Below are positions 24,148-35,831 of a stretch of DNA of 64,000 bases, in pieces. Under the pieces are notes generated by a model. The model saw nothing but the letters and a program-made list of their open reading frames with translations. It did no database searches and was not told the DNA's origin. This DNA is from Sambucus nigra (lineage: Eukaryota > Streptophyta > Magnoliopsida > Dipsacales > Adoxaceae), in the NCBI GenBank assembly GCA_949130495.1, contig OX422217.1, positions 575,890,606 to 575,954,605 on the forward strand, in the 5' to 3' direction. The position numbers and the translations under genes are program-made. Position 1 is the first letter of the stretch; each line of letters starts with the position of its first letter.

Positions 24148-25649
24148 TGGAAGGAGTTGGGACACCAGGATGCAGTGGCCCGATCATTCATGTCTGTAAT
24201 GACCGTTACACTGCAGATTGTCACGAAGGTAGTACGGGCACAGGCTAATGACTCGTTCTGTCAGGAGCACATAGTTCGATTACTAGCAGAGGGAGCCGAG
24301 TCCTATACCGTTAGCTCAGATGGGGGATTACGCTTCAATGGGAGATTGGTAGTTCCGGAAGGGGAGAAATTGCGAGACGAGGTGATCGCAGAGTCGCACG
24401 GCTCATGGTTCGCGGTACATCCCGGAGGGGACAAAATGTACCAAGATATGAGACGGCAGTATTGGTGGAGCGGTATGAAGAGAGATATTGCTGATTTTGT
24501 TTCGAAATGTGCCACTTGCCAGCTAGTAAAAGTGGATCATCATAGACCGACAGGACTTCTATAGCCGTTGGAGGTCCCGGTGTGGATGTGGGAGAGCATA
24601 TCCATGGACTTTATCACGGGGTTGCCTATGTCGCAGAGGGGTCACGACTCCGTTTGGGTAATCGTGGACAGGTTGTCCAAAGTCGCTCACTTTTTACCCT
24701 TAAGGACTGACTACACTACGGGACAGTATGCCCAGCTCTTCTTTCAGAGGTTGTGAGACTTCACGGTGTGCCCCTAAATATCGTGTCTGACAGAGACAAG
24801 ATATTTGTTTCGAGGTTTTGGGAGAGTTTCCAGGAGGCCATGGGCACGGAATTGCGGTTGAGTACGGCTTATCATCCGCAGACCGATGGGCAGACCGAGC
24901 GCACAAATCAGATGTTGGAGGACATGCTGCGCATGTGCATTATTGACTTTGGGGGTGGATGGGAGCAGTACCTTCCACTGGTGGAGTTTGCTTACAACAA
25001 CTCCTATCAGTTCACTATTGGCATGGCTCCGTTTGAAGCATTGTACGGTAGGCCTTGTCGTTCCCCAGCATGTTGTTTAGAGGTGGGGGACAACAAACTA
25101 CTTGGGCCGGAAGTGATTCAGGATACTTCGACAAGAAAGAGTCGCATTCGGGTAGCTCAAGACAGGCAGAAGAGTTATGCTGATTCGAAGAGATTTTTCA
25201 GAGAGTTCCAAGTGGGGGACCAGGTTTTGATCAGAGTATCTCCTATGAAGGGGATTATGCGTTTCGGGAATAAGGGGAAGTTGGCACCAAGGTATGTGGG
25301 GCCGTTTCCTATTATTGAGCGGATAGGACCGGTTGCGTATAGACTTGGGTTACCGGAACAATTGCATCGGATTCACGATGTGTTCCATATTTCCTCGTTA
25401 AGGAAATACCTTAGAGATAATTTGGCTCATTCTCACATTGCTGTGAAGGACATCGATCTCCAGCCGGATAACTCCTACGAGGAGGGGCCGATTGCTATTT
25501 TGGACCGAAGTGAGAGGAAGCTGCGGTCAAAGATAGTTCCGTTAGTGCGTGTTCAGTGGCGACATCACAATGTTGAGGAGTCCACATGGGAGCGCGAAGA
25601 TGAGATGCGCGAACGTTATCCAAAGTTGTTTTTAGCAGGTACTTTCTAG
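24148..25649 (+). pseudogene. Tekay integrase with C-terminal chromodomain
   Basis: Zinc-finger region VHPGGDKMYQDMRRQYWW...CATCQLV (24412-24526). Catalytic Asp at 24607 ([10 protein letters not shown]), Asp at 24667 ([11 protein letters not shown]) and Glu at 24897 (DGQTERTNQM). Then comes a GDQVLIRVSPMKG...YVGPFPIIERIGPVAYRL domain and a chromodomain (about 25480-25625: PIAILDRSERKLRSK...VRVQWRHHNVEESTWEREDEMRERYP), which in this lineage binds chromatin marks and can steer integration to heterochromatin. A TAG at 24562 replaces Gln (GLLQPL). Near 24,750 the frame shifts by one base (net -1) between FFQR and VRLHGV. The end is the TAG after LFLAGTF. Confidence 0.92.
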
Positions 25650-25653
25650 TTCC

Positions 25654-25672
25654 GAATTTCGGGACGAAATTC
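25654..25672. other. perfect hairpin upstream of the polypurine tract
   Basis: GAATTTCGGGACGAAATTC, an 8-bp perfect stem with a GGA loop, 19 bases before the LTR. The same stem occurs at 53060-53078 in a non-coding relative, and a weaker version at 60122-60141 in another. Confidence 0.9.
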
Positions 25673-25678
25673 TGTTAT

Positions 25679-25691
25679 TAGGGGGGAAGTA
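25679..25691 (+). promoter_or_regulatory. polypurine tract of the Tekay element
   Basis: TTAGGGGGGAAGTA directly before the 3' LTR TG; it primes plus-strand DNA synthesis. Confidence 0.93.
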
Positions 25692-28527
25692 TGTAATACC
25701 CCGTACTTTTGGCTATATTTATTTTTGGGATTAATTAATTAAATGTGAATTAATTGGGAATTAATCCGGATAAAATACTAGCGTGATGTGAGTTGGTATT
25801 TGACTATATTGAGTATATATGATGTTATATGAATATTGAATTATGAAATTTGTCGTGAGATTTATATACGGCAATTTGGTCATTTTATTGGGACGCGTGT
25901 GACAGTCGCGTCAGGATATAATTATTTTATTTATAAAAGTGAATTTAAATTCTATTAACCGTATGGTCGTTTGAGTGCTCCAACGCGTCTGGAAGGGTCG
26001 AGATAGTCAGAAAACACTAGCCGGGGGTTTAGTTTGGGTCCCGGAGTATTTTTAGGCCATACCGGCAACATAAAGGGTATTTTGGTAATTTTGTATTTTT
26101 GGGAATTATTAATGACGAAAATTAGGAGTCTTTATCTGATTGGGAATAGACCCACTAAACCCACTAACCAACCCTTAATGACCCAATAAGCTACGGAGGT
26201 TATCAAATTAGATTTCCAACTTTCCAAAAGAAAACCCTAGCCACCATAGCCACCTTTGGAGAAGGAAGCTTGTAGAGAAGGAATTCTGCAGAAAGAGAGG
26301 GAGAGAGCTTCATCATCGTCATCAAAATCAGAGATAAACTTAGAACTTGAAATCTTGAGGAAAATTGCATGTAGAATGGTAGGTAGATGATTTTTCTGAT
26401 GATATTAGTTATTGGATGAAACTAAAAACGGATTTAAGTTGGGTTAATTCATGATTTAAAATTTTAGGGTTTATGTTCTTGAAAAATTGGGGGAAAGTGA
26501 TGAGCCTTGATGATTGGGATGAATTAACTCCTTAAAATACGTTAGTTTATAACCTTGTTATGAGTAGGATTGATTAGAGACCTTAAAACCTTGTTGGGAC
26601 GAATTTTAGAGGAGATTTGTGGAGTAAGAATTGATGAAAAACGAAAGTAGGAAAATCTGGGCCGAAACTGGTCCCTCGTTAGAAGACCTCTCCAGGTCGT
26701 TCGAACGAGCTTCTAACGAGTTGACCAGTCGCTTCTAACGAAAGGGAATTTCGTTCGATAACTTCGTTCGAACGAGATCTCGTTAGAAGGTACACTTCTT
26801 TCGAACGAGATCTCGTTAGATGGTACAGTTCGTTCGAACGAACTGAAATCTCGTTCGAACAACCTCGTTCGAACGAGACTTCTAACGAGCTGGCAGTTTA
26901 GGCCTTTTTGGCCTGTTTTGATTTTGGGAGTCCCGTAAACTTATTCGGGGATAGAGATAACATTTCTTTGATGGTGTATTAGTATACTTGGGACAATTGG
27001 GTTATAATGAGGAGTAAATTATATAAGCGTGGATCAAATCAAATAGACATTTGAGTCGAGACGTGAGTGCCTACTATGACGTGAGAAAAAATTATGGCGC
27101 GTATAAATATGGACCGGGATTATATAGGTTGTATATATATTAAGTTGGTACAAGAATGCGATGTGTACTACAATTAAATTACGGTGATTACTAAGATGTG
27201 TGTTACTTAGTATTGGTATATGATTTGTGTGTATGACATACCTACCATACTTGCTATCACGGGAGGTTTGCGTTCGCTTAGGGCCCTCTAATCCTTGTGT
27301 TGCCCGGATTTAGACTGGTTACCTTGATGAACATAGGTCATAGAAAGACTTATTGGGATATTGATAAGTCCGCTGATCGTGGGAGCGTAGGTATGTGTGT
27401 GACCCATGTGATGTGACTGTGTTCGCCTCCATTATTTGTGATGTTGTTATCTGTGAACTATTCCTGAGAGATTCGGAATATGTGATCCTTATGTACGTGA
27501 TGTACCGGGATGGATAGCAGAGTATGTGTGCACCGCAGCTTAGTTCTCGGGGTGCTTGTATTGTATATTTATGATGTGAATAATATACACTTAATTAATG
27601 GGAACCTTCATGTTAATACTGTGAATATAATTATGGTGTTGTTTTGAGAAAAACATAACGGGTTAATCGATAGTGAAACATATTGCACATTGAGCATATG
27701 AGTTTACGTTAAGCCCCTACTTATTGAGATCGTTATAATGTTAATGGGAACCGAGTAAAAAGGGTAGAACCTATGATAGTCTAGCTGGTTATGATGTCAC
27801 TTAGCTAGTGGGTTGTGTCATTTTAGATGGGTACTTGCGTTAGGAGTGCACAGTTAGACGAGAGGTGAGAATTTCATGTGAGTGCACGTCCTAACATGTA
27901 CTTTGCATTTAATGTTTTAAATGTTTTTAAAGCACTTGCAGGTTTTTAAAATATCTCCACATTCGGTCTCTGACCCGTTTGCTTTCAAATCTATTTTTCT
28001 TGTAAAACCATTTTAGGTGCCCAACCACAAGGACACCATGCATAGGATACTCATTCAGGTGACGAGCTGTAGCTGTTTGTGGAAGCTACATGGATTTTCT
28101 TTTAGACGCTTCTATCATTCGGATTCCAGATTCAGTATCTATCAGTTGTAGGGCATGTTGCCCATTTCTATTAGAGACATCTTTCCATTACAGTTTTTCA
28201 GACTTTGGCATGTATTGTTTCAGTATTCAGTTTAGTTATTTCAGTTTGTGGTATTGTAGTGAGGAGTTTTCCTCCAGACTTTATTAACCTTATGTGATGG
28301 TTATTCTATTTACTTCGTTATGGTGAATGGTGTTATTATTCTTCATTACACTTGTTGCATGTTAATCAGACTTTAATTAAAATTTGGCAACTTACTTTTT
28401 AAATACTAGGTGGTTAGTTATAATAAAATGTTTTCGACAGTGATGCTATTAACTGAGCCAACTTGACATTTTGGTTTAATTTAATAAAGGAGTAGCTACC
28501 CGGTATTTAATTAGTCGGGGTGTCATA
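25692..28527 (+). mobile_element. 3' LTR of the Tekay element (2836 bp)
   Basis: Same ends as the 5' copy except TGTCATA instead of TGTCACA at its right edge. It lacks 114 bases found in the 5' LTR between two AACTTA hexamers (joined at about 26340) and one 14-base unit of the palindrome array. Followed by the target duplication AAAGG. Confidence 0.95.
26675..26890. repeat. palindrome array, Tekay 3' LTR
   Basis: Same array as at 18978-19206 with one 14-base palindromic unit missing and a few point differences. The 25-base stretch shared with the copia LTR is at 26864-26888. Confidence 0.95.
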
Positions 28528-28532
28528 AAAGG

Positions 28533-29385
28533 ATGCTACGTCACAAGAGGGCGGTTGAGAAGTTTAACAAATCAGGAGTCAATTTAAGTGGAATGTTAAT
28601 ACTCGGAGGTAATTATCCTTCACCTTATATATCTGAATTTCCTATTTTGTGCTGAGTGCTTAAATTTCTTTGCATGGTGTGTGTCGTAAACATGATGATA
28701 ATGTTATAATTAAATTATATGCTTAAATTTTGAATATATCCGTGCAAGATCAGAATTTTACATTTTGTATACATTTGAAGTTTATTGCCATTGTAACAGA
28801 AGTTGAAATATTACATATTTATGTGCCTTAGTTTTATTGGAAAACGAATTTTTCACCACTTCGTTTATATAATATTTGACTAGCTCCTTCAATTTACTAA
28901 CTATATTTCTTATTTTGTATCAGGTCGCATTTGAAAAGAACGAACAATAATTATAGTGGAACATTGAAGCTTTTGTTAGGCTATTTTTTTCTTTCTGTAT
29001 TGTTGGATTTGTCGTTATCCCTTGAGAAGGGTGGATAGTACAATAAACAAAGGAGATTCTGCCCAATTCTTTTAAAACTTTGACACTTTGTTTTTTTTAG
29101 ACACAATGAGAATTCATTTGATGAATATTGTAAATTTCATTGTATATGTGAATTTGTTTGATGAATTTAGACTATTTGAATGTTGTTGGACTATTTGTTG
29201 TTTGTTAAGCATGGTGAATAGTTTATAAACAAAGGAGATTATGGTCAATTGTTATAAATTACTCTTTTTTTGTTAAAACGATATTTTTGTTGTTTTACAA
29301 TTACGTACTTTGAAAATTTTCGTCGTTTTGTAATTACGTGCTTACGAAATTTTCATCGCGCCTTCAGGCACGAGCATTCCCCTAG
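28533..29385 (+). other. right part of the probable Helitron
   Basis: Continues the sequence interrupted by the Tekay element. A short open stretch (MLRHKRAVEKFNKSGVNLSGML, about 28533-28600) runs to a GT-rich donor-like site, and another starts after 'caggtcgcatttgaaaag' (about 28921). The rest looks like an untranslated region. The last 120 bases repeat 'gttttgtaattacgt'-like words before the terminal hairpin. Nothing intact. Confidence 0.4.
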
Positions 29386-29499
<114 letters not shown>

Positions 29500-30381
29500 C
29501 ACAAGTGAATCTAGAAATCAAACTTTTTAATGAACCTTAACAAAAAACACCTAACAACCCATTAATTTTAATTCCTATGTTGTAATTGGTCCATGAAAGT
29601 GGCAACGGATATGCGCGTGACACACACACATGTGTGTTTTTAATACCCCACACACATCTGCCATAAGTTATCAAACTTGGAGTTTAGAAATGGGTTAATG
29701 GGTATGGCAGGTGGAAGGCTCGGGTTAAGGGTAGCAGGGGTACAAGGTGGGTATGTTGGATTCGAGTTATGGTGGTTCTAGATTCAGGTGAGTTTCCTGA
29801 CCGAATTTTGGTCGGAAGAGGGCAAGGGTAAGTCACCTAAATGGGTAGGAACCTCTGGAGTTAGGTTAGGGATGAAATGGGTTTGGGTCAGGTGTAAAGT
29901 CGTCAGTGGTAGCTATGGTTATCTTCGGGTTAAGACGGGTTGAGTTATGGATCTTATACGACCTTAAACTGAGATCCATAAGCGGAAAAGCCAAAAATGT
30001 TCAAATTCGGTGTTAGTTAAGGTAAAAAGTTCACTAGAAGGGACAGTCCCACCACACCACTGTCTTGGAGCGGTGCCACCTATTTTAGCGGTGTTGGCTG
30101 TGAAGTTGTTGGTTTTGAAGAGTTAAGCCAACACCTTACCCCAAATAAATTTTTTAATACTGATCGCTACAGTATTAAAGAAACTTTAGTTTCTCATGGG
30201 TTGATAACTCAACATTTGTTCATTCATTTACAATTGCAGCAGGTTGGTTGGGTGGAAGATGGAGGTGGGGGGTTGTAAACAAAATATTCGATTGATACGC
30301 GTATCCGTTGCCACTGGCGCGGACCAAAAACAACATAGGAATTAAAATTGATGGGTTGTTAGGTGTTTTTTGTTAAGGCTC

Positions 30382-32023
30382 TGTGAAGTATGGAACCCCG
30401 GATTTTATTAAATATTTCCTTTTTACGTAAATCGATGCGGAAGCGTAAGATGGTTCAACTTTAAAACAACAACAAATTTTAAATTCTTAAAAAAATTAAA
30501 GTTAAACCAAGTGAAGTAAAATTAATCAATTAATATATTCACTTAAACCGATTAATTCAATCCAAGTCCTAGAATTTGCCTAAGTCATATTTATCAGTAT
30601 TAGCTAAATAGGCGAAACCAAATTTTAGCAAATGACTTGAATTAAGTAAACTTTACCCAATATTTAATTTAGTACCAAATTAAGTGAGTGTGAAGATTTA
30701 AACCGAATTTTATTTTGAATTATCCTATGCATGCGTTCTAAATTATTTAAGCAAGATAAAATAAACCAATCACACTACGCCGCGATGTACGAGGAAAAAC
30801 CCAAGATGGGAAACAACCTCGGACAGCCCTAGCCACAAATCCACTAGATACGAAATTACAAGTACAAGACAAATAGACTTACAACGCACGACTCGATCCC
30901 TCTCAAGCCTCGACGCTTCTTCTTGTAGACACCTCTTCCTAGCGGATAACCTTGTAACACCACCGCGGTCTCGGAATCCACCGATAGGACTTTATACGGT
31001 CACCATCACCCGAGCAAGGAGCCTTTCTCCAACTGGGTAAAACAACATAAGCACACTTCGTCTTTCTTTTTGGGTGGTAGAAGCAAAACCCGAAACTTCT
31101 CTTCAATTCGGTGTAGAGAAAATCGGTGCCAAACTCCAAGCAATTGATAAGTATATAAGAACTTGGAATAAACTCATTTGGGTGTAAACACTAGAGTTAT
31201 GGAAATTTTTCTCTAAAAATCTCACTCAAAACATGAACATTTTCCTAAACAATTTTTTCTCTCAAACTCTCTCTAAGAGATAAACTAGGATGGAAAAGTT
31301 AAGAAATGTTAAGTTAGAAAATGTCATTCCCGCACATATTAAAGTCCGTAAAAGTTGGTTAAAAACCAATTGGGGAAGTGGGTGCAAAACTGCCAATAAC
31401 TGTTCCCGCCTGGCATCTCGTTCGAACAATATTTCGTTCGAACGAAATCTCGTTCGAACGAGACTTCTAACGACGTTCCAGATTGAACTCGTTAGAATCT
31501 CATTGGATATCTCGTTAGAACGACACTCTCGTTCGAACGACATATCTAATGACGGACCAGTATGCTTTAGTGGGAACTTGTTGGCAAAACTCGTTCAAAT
31601 GACATATGGTTCGAACAAAAAAACTCGTTCGAACGACCTATCGAACGAACCACCAGAAAGTTTGAAAAATTCGTTTTTAGCCCAGAAAACTTTATAAACT
31701 TATTTTAAAGTTCTAATTAATTCTTTCTGAAAATAAAACACAGTTTTTTTTAAACCTAACACCCAATAAACTTGTTCCAAGCTCCTATATATATAATATT
31801 TCATTCATACCTTGGGACCATGGAACTATGGTTGATGACGTAGAAACGAGGCATGCAAACCGGCACATTTGATGAAGCTTTATACTCTTTGCCGCTACGT
31901 CTTCAACAAACACTTCATAAGCTTGAGAATATTACAATTACATACTATCCTATGAATAAATGTTTTTGTCCGGAATTGAGCCAACACTATACATGGACTC
32001 AATTGGAAATTTGTGTCCTTACA
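30382..32023 (-). mobile_element. 3' LTR of the gag-only element (1642 bp)
   Basis: On the minus strand it starts TGTAAGGACACAAATTTCC (32023) and ends ...GGGGTTCCATACTTCACA (30382). A TATATATA box near 31787-31797 lies about 230 bases into the LTR, and the palindrome array at 31417-31653 is downstream of it, so the array would be transcribed. It is very similar to the 5' copy. Confidence 0.93.
31417..31653. repeat. palindrome array, copia 3' LTR
   Basis: Repeated TCGTTCGAACGA and shorter forms mixed with TTCTAACGA, TCGTTAGAA and ATCGAACGA. This is the same vocabulary as in the Tekay LTR, though this is a different superfamily. 31449-31473 equals 19181-19205. Confidence 0.95.
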
Positions 32024-32036
32024 AATCTCCCCCTTT
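32024..32036 (-). promoter_or_regulatory. polypurine tract of the gag-only element
   Basis: The minus strand reads AAAGGGGGAGATT directly before the LTR start TGTAAGG. Confidence 0.9.
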
Positions 32037-32492
32037 GGCTATTCCGGGACAAAAACCAAACAAAAATCCTAAAGGGCTGTCAAGCTCACTAGACTCAAAA
32101 CATAACCCACCCAAACTTGACTCAGCCCAAGGATCAAACGCTTTGCCATTAAACAATGCCTCTTTAGAAGAATTCCTGCACACTTAAGCAAACTCATCAA
32201 ATGCATAGGGAATATCAAAGTATTAAATGCAACTTTAATTAATTACTCCCCCTAAATTAATTCTCCCCTTTATCAAACACATGACCTACTTAGAAAGACG
32301 TCTCCCCCTAAGATAAATCTCCCCCAAACTAAGATACGATAATAGGATTAGATACCATTTCTCCCCCTATCATTTCTCCTCCTTTTTGTTCAGGAATAGG
32401 CAAAGGATAAAGAACTAATAAACACGTTGAAGCTTAAAGAGTTAAGACATTAAAGCATATGGACAATAAAAGCAAGGCAAAGACAAACAAAT

Positions 32493-32562
<70 letters not shown>

Positions 32563-33799
32563 AATAAGTACTTGCATATATAGATAGATATAAACACACA
32601 CATGACACAAAATACAATAAGTTTGCACACTCGTATGGCAAAAAAAGTGTCATATGGAAACGGAAGTGTAGGGGTGTGAACTAGCAACAATTAAATTTAG
32701 ACCCAAACACTTAATAAACATTCACGGAGTTCTCATTTGATTGCAAACTTCATCACATTTAAATATAACCTCATGTGACAATATAAATATTGAACTCAAT
32801 GAACAAACATACACAATGCATACAAGCCTAGCAAGATGATGATTCTACAAACCAAATAGAGTCATGACATTAAAGACAACTAGGATAAGCGGACATTGTG
32901 CAAACCGTTGATATACCATCCAATTCTCCCTCAATAAGCATATATATTCTTTTGCTTTTGAATGAATATATCAAACAAACATAGGCCTTGGCAATTGTAT
33001 TCTTTTTAATGCCAAATATTCTGTTTTTAGGCCTTTGGATCACGTATTTCTTTTAGATCCAATAAACGGTGGCTTACTATCACAAATGATTTAATTCATC
33101 ATTTCGGAGCCCTTCCCCGTGCACATTTTATTTATCATGTTTTCATTTTCACACAAATCTCACATGCAACGGATTTTGACATGCACTACTCCTCCTAGGT
33201 CATAGATATGTAGATGACTAGATTGGTAGGAGAACACCTCAGAAAGCTCAAATATAACATGTGACATTAAGATTTCAAAAGAGCTCGTGCATGTGTGAAA
33301 AGAGGCATATAAAAATAGAATCCATTTAAACAATACAAAATCCAACTGTTCCATATAAAACATGGTAAAGAACATTTTAAGGATTGAAAATCTAAACCAA
33401 AAGTTCTAGCCACGTGGGAGCGTAAAAGATGGGATTCAAACACAAATATATGCCACTTAAAGTGTGTCAAACTAAAATACATACAAAAAAGAATATTTTT
33501 GAGTTTTTAACATTTTTCACCAAAAATAAATATATATACTCAAAAGAATAAACAAAAATCATTTGTATTTTTCATTAAGCTTAAATGAAATAAATAAGAC
33601 ACAAATTATAAACAAAAATCTTTTTATATTTTTCAATTTATTCAAACACAAAATATAATACAAAAAGATTAACAAGTCAAAATTTCTAGCATGTGATATG
33701 AAATAAGGCAATGACTAGAAAATGACTAAACAAGCATACATTTAGCATGTGAATATAGCATGAAGTACAAACGCTAAAGTATGCAAAAGACTAACACAT
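32037..33799 (-). other. non-coding 3' internal region of the gag-only element
   Basis: About 1.76 kb between the gag stop and the polypurine tract with no coding frame. It holds an (AT)n tract at 32496-32560 and further C-rich blocks (tctccccct) near 32240-32370 that look like extra polypurine-like tracts on the minus strand. Parts reappear in the plus-strand relative after its gag (for example 33061-33150 reversed against 48241-48300: a shared 'ggggaagggct' and 'taagccaccgttta'). Confidence 0.75.
32496..32560. repeat. (AT)n microsatellite
   Basis: About 32 AT units inside the gag-only element; Tyr-Ile frames across it are not genes. Confidence 0.97.
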
Positions 33800-35776
33800 T
33801 CATCCTTTAGATTTAGCAAGGGAGGAAGCATGTGGAAGTAAATGAGAATCATAAACCCTCTTTTTCAAGGCAACCAAATCGAATTTCCTAACCCAAATTA
33901 ATGAAGAATGACTATCTCGGGGTGTAGGAACTTTAACTACCGTGGTTACTTTACTATGGAATTTTCTAGGAATTCGTTTAAGATCAAAACAAAATTTCCT
34001 AAGATGACCTTTTCGACCACAATGTGAACAAGTAAAGACATGTTGAAAAGAGTTACTTAAGGAGTGATCTTTAAATGTATTCCTAGTAGATTCTCCTAAA
34101 ACGTTGGTTTTGACTTTAGAGGTAAATTCATTACAAGTATTGAAGTCTAAACCACAATTGTCATTTTTAATTTGGACCGTTCCTAAGATTTTATCTAATT
34201 TTTCCGAACGACACTCCAGATCAAATTTGACATTACTAGAGTCTTTTAATTTATTTTGCAATTCTAAAATGTTAGACTCTAATAAAACATTGCGCTCTTC
34301 AAAAGCAAGAAGCTCATTTTTCAAGGATTCCATTAAACCACTAAGGCTATCTCTCTCGCCTTCTACATATTCAAGCTTCTCTTGAAGAGTCTTCACATGT
34401 GTCCTAAGGTCTTCTATTAAATCATTGTCATCAACGACCTTGGCACTCTCTCTTAAACTAGCTTCTAACTTCAAATTAGCTCTTTTCAATTTAATAGATT
34501 CTTTATAAAGTTCTTGAAAAGCATTTTGAAGTTCACTCACATTAACCTCTTCTTCATTTTCACTCTCTCTTTCTTCTCCACTCTCACTATCATAAAAAAT
34601 AAGAGAATCATAAACTATGAATTTGGAAGTGTCATGAGTTAAAGTTTCATCGATCGATGAGTTCTCACTATCACTCACATGACTAGCCATAAAAGCCACA
34701 AAATTTTACTTAGTGGGGGAATCTGGCTTCTCTTCCTTATCACTATCACTAAGGGTCGCATTATATGAAATGGGTCGCTTACCATCTTTCCTTAGTTTAG
34801 TGGGGCAGTCATAAGCCCTATGGCCATAACCTTCACAACCAAAACACTTATTAGACTCGTCCCTATCTAAATTTTCATTACTAGGTTTAGGGATCTTTTC
34901 GGCTTTAGGAATCTTCTCCGCTTTAGAAATCTTCTCGTTCTTGTGATGCTTAGAAGATTCAAATTTCTTAGAATCATTTTTAAATTTATCTTTGTTAATT
35001 TTAAGAAATTTTCTAAATTTGCGAGCAAATAAAGCCATGTCTTCCGAGTCACTATCACTATCGCTCTCTACTACTTGTTTGACCTCTTTTCGGGCTTTTA
35101 AAGCAATGCCCTTTTCGATTTTCTTTTCAATTTTAGAGGGAAACATATCCAGTTCATAGGTTTGTAAATCACCTACAAGCTCTTCTAATTTCGTAGAGGC
35201 TAAAGTGGGTAAAGAATTTAAAACGGTCACTTTTGGAATAAATCTATCGGGTAGGGACCTTAAAATTTTCTTTACAACACGGTCGTCAGGTATTTTCTCT
35301 CCCAAGTTAAAAGATGAATTAACAATATCATAAAGTCTAGCATAAAATTCATCAAAAGTCTCTTTTTCATTCATTTTGATAGTTTCAAATTGAGTGGTGA
35401 GGTTTTGGAGTTTTGAAGCTTTAACGACACTAGTTCCTTCATGAGTTAATTGTAAAATATCCCAAGCTTCTTTAGCGGTCTCACACGTCATAATACGTCG
35501 GAATTCATCCGGTGTGACAGCGCTGAACAAGGCATTTAAACCACGGGAATTGAAATTAGCGAGTTTAAACTCATTTTCAGTCCATCTATCGGCGGGTTTG
35601 ATAACACGTTCATTTTCAACTAAATAAGTTGGTGGGGACCACCCATTAACAACTGACATCCAAACTCTCTCGTCGATAGATTTTAGTGCCGATCTCATAC
35701 GCGCTTTCCAATACGCGTAGTTTGAACCATCGAAAATAGGAAATTTAGAAAATGGGGAAAAATCCATTTTAGCCAA
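33800..35776 (-). pseudogene. copia-type gag, one internal stop
   Basis: One frame of about 659 codons from the ATG at 35776 (MAKMDFSPFSKFPIFDGSNYAYW...) to 33800, broken only by a TAA at 34706-34708, two codons before NFVAFMAS. The N-terminal part has the copia gag domain (UBN2 type, about residues 15-215: WKARMRSALKS...AKEAWDILQLTHEGT...FETIKMNEKETFDEFYARL...KILRSLPDRF). Next are a Lys/Ser-rich region, a first CCHC knuckle (CFGCEGYGHRAYDC, about 34803-34848), a long coiled coil, and a second CCHC (CSHCGRKGHLRKFC, about 33986-34030). Two zinc knuckles separated by a coiled coil resemble SIRE/Maximus-type gag. No pol follows. Because there is only one stop, the gag was under constraint until recently, or the stop could be bypassed. 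Confidence 0.9.
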
Positions 35777-35813
35777 AAATTTAAAGGATCTTTAACGAAA
35801 TAATTTATCGTTT

Positions 35814-35831
35814 TTGGCTCTGATACCAATT
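35814..35831 (-). promoter_or_regulatory. primer binding site (initiator Met tRNA)
   Basis: The minus strand reads AATTGGTATCAGAGCC immediately after the LTR end; gag starts about 40 bases further on. Confidence 0.93.

Larger units (their letters stand above)
17875..28532 (+). mobile_element. complete Ty3/gypsy chromovirus, Del/Tekay type
   Basis: Structurally complete: a 5-bp target duplication AAAGG (17875-17879 and 28528-28532), two LTRs, initiator-Met primer site, gag-pol in the order gag, protease, RT, RNase H, integrase, chromodomain, then a polypurine tract. By eye the LTRs differ by only a few percent plus indels, so it is the youngest large element here. It sits inside the probable Helitron. 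Seven TAG stops and one frameshift break gag-pol, so the copy is not autonomous now. Confidence 0.95.

Noticed and set aside
31262..31697. Frames of about 90-135 codons across the palindrome arrays (also 18909-19133, 36740-37158, 56175-56442, 59112-59294)
   Set aside because: They come from the repeated palindromes, lie in LTRs and show no conserved protein pattern; reading in both directions is a by-product of palindromy.
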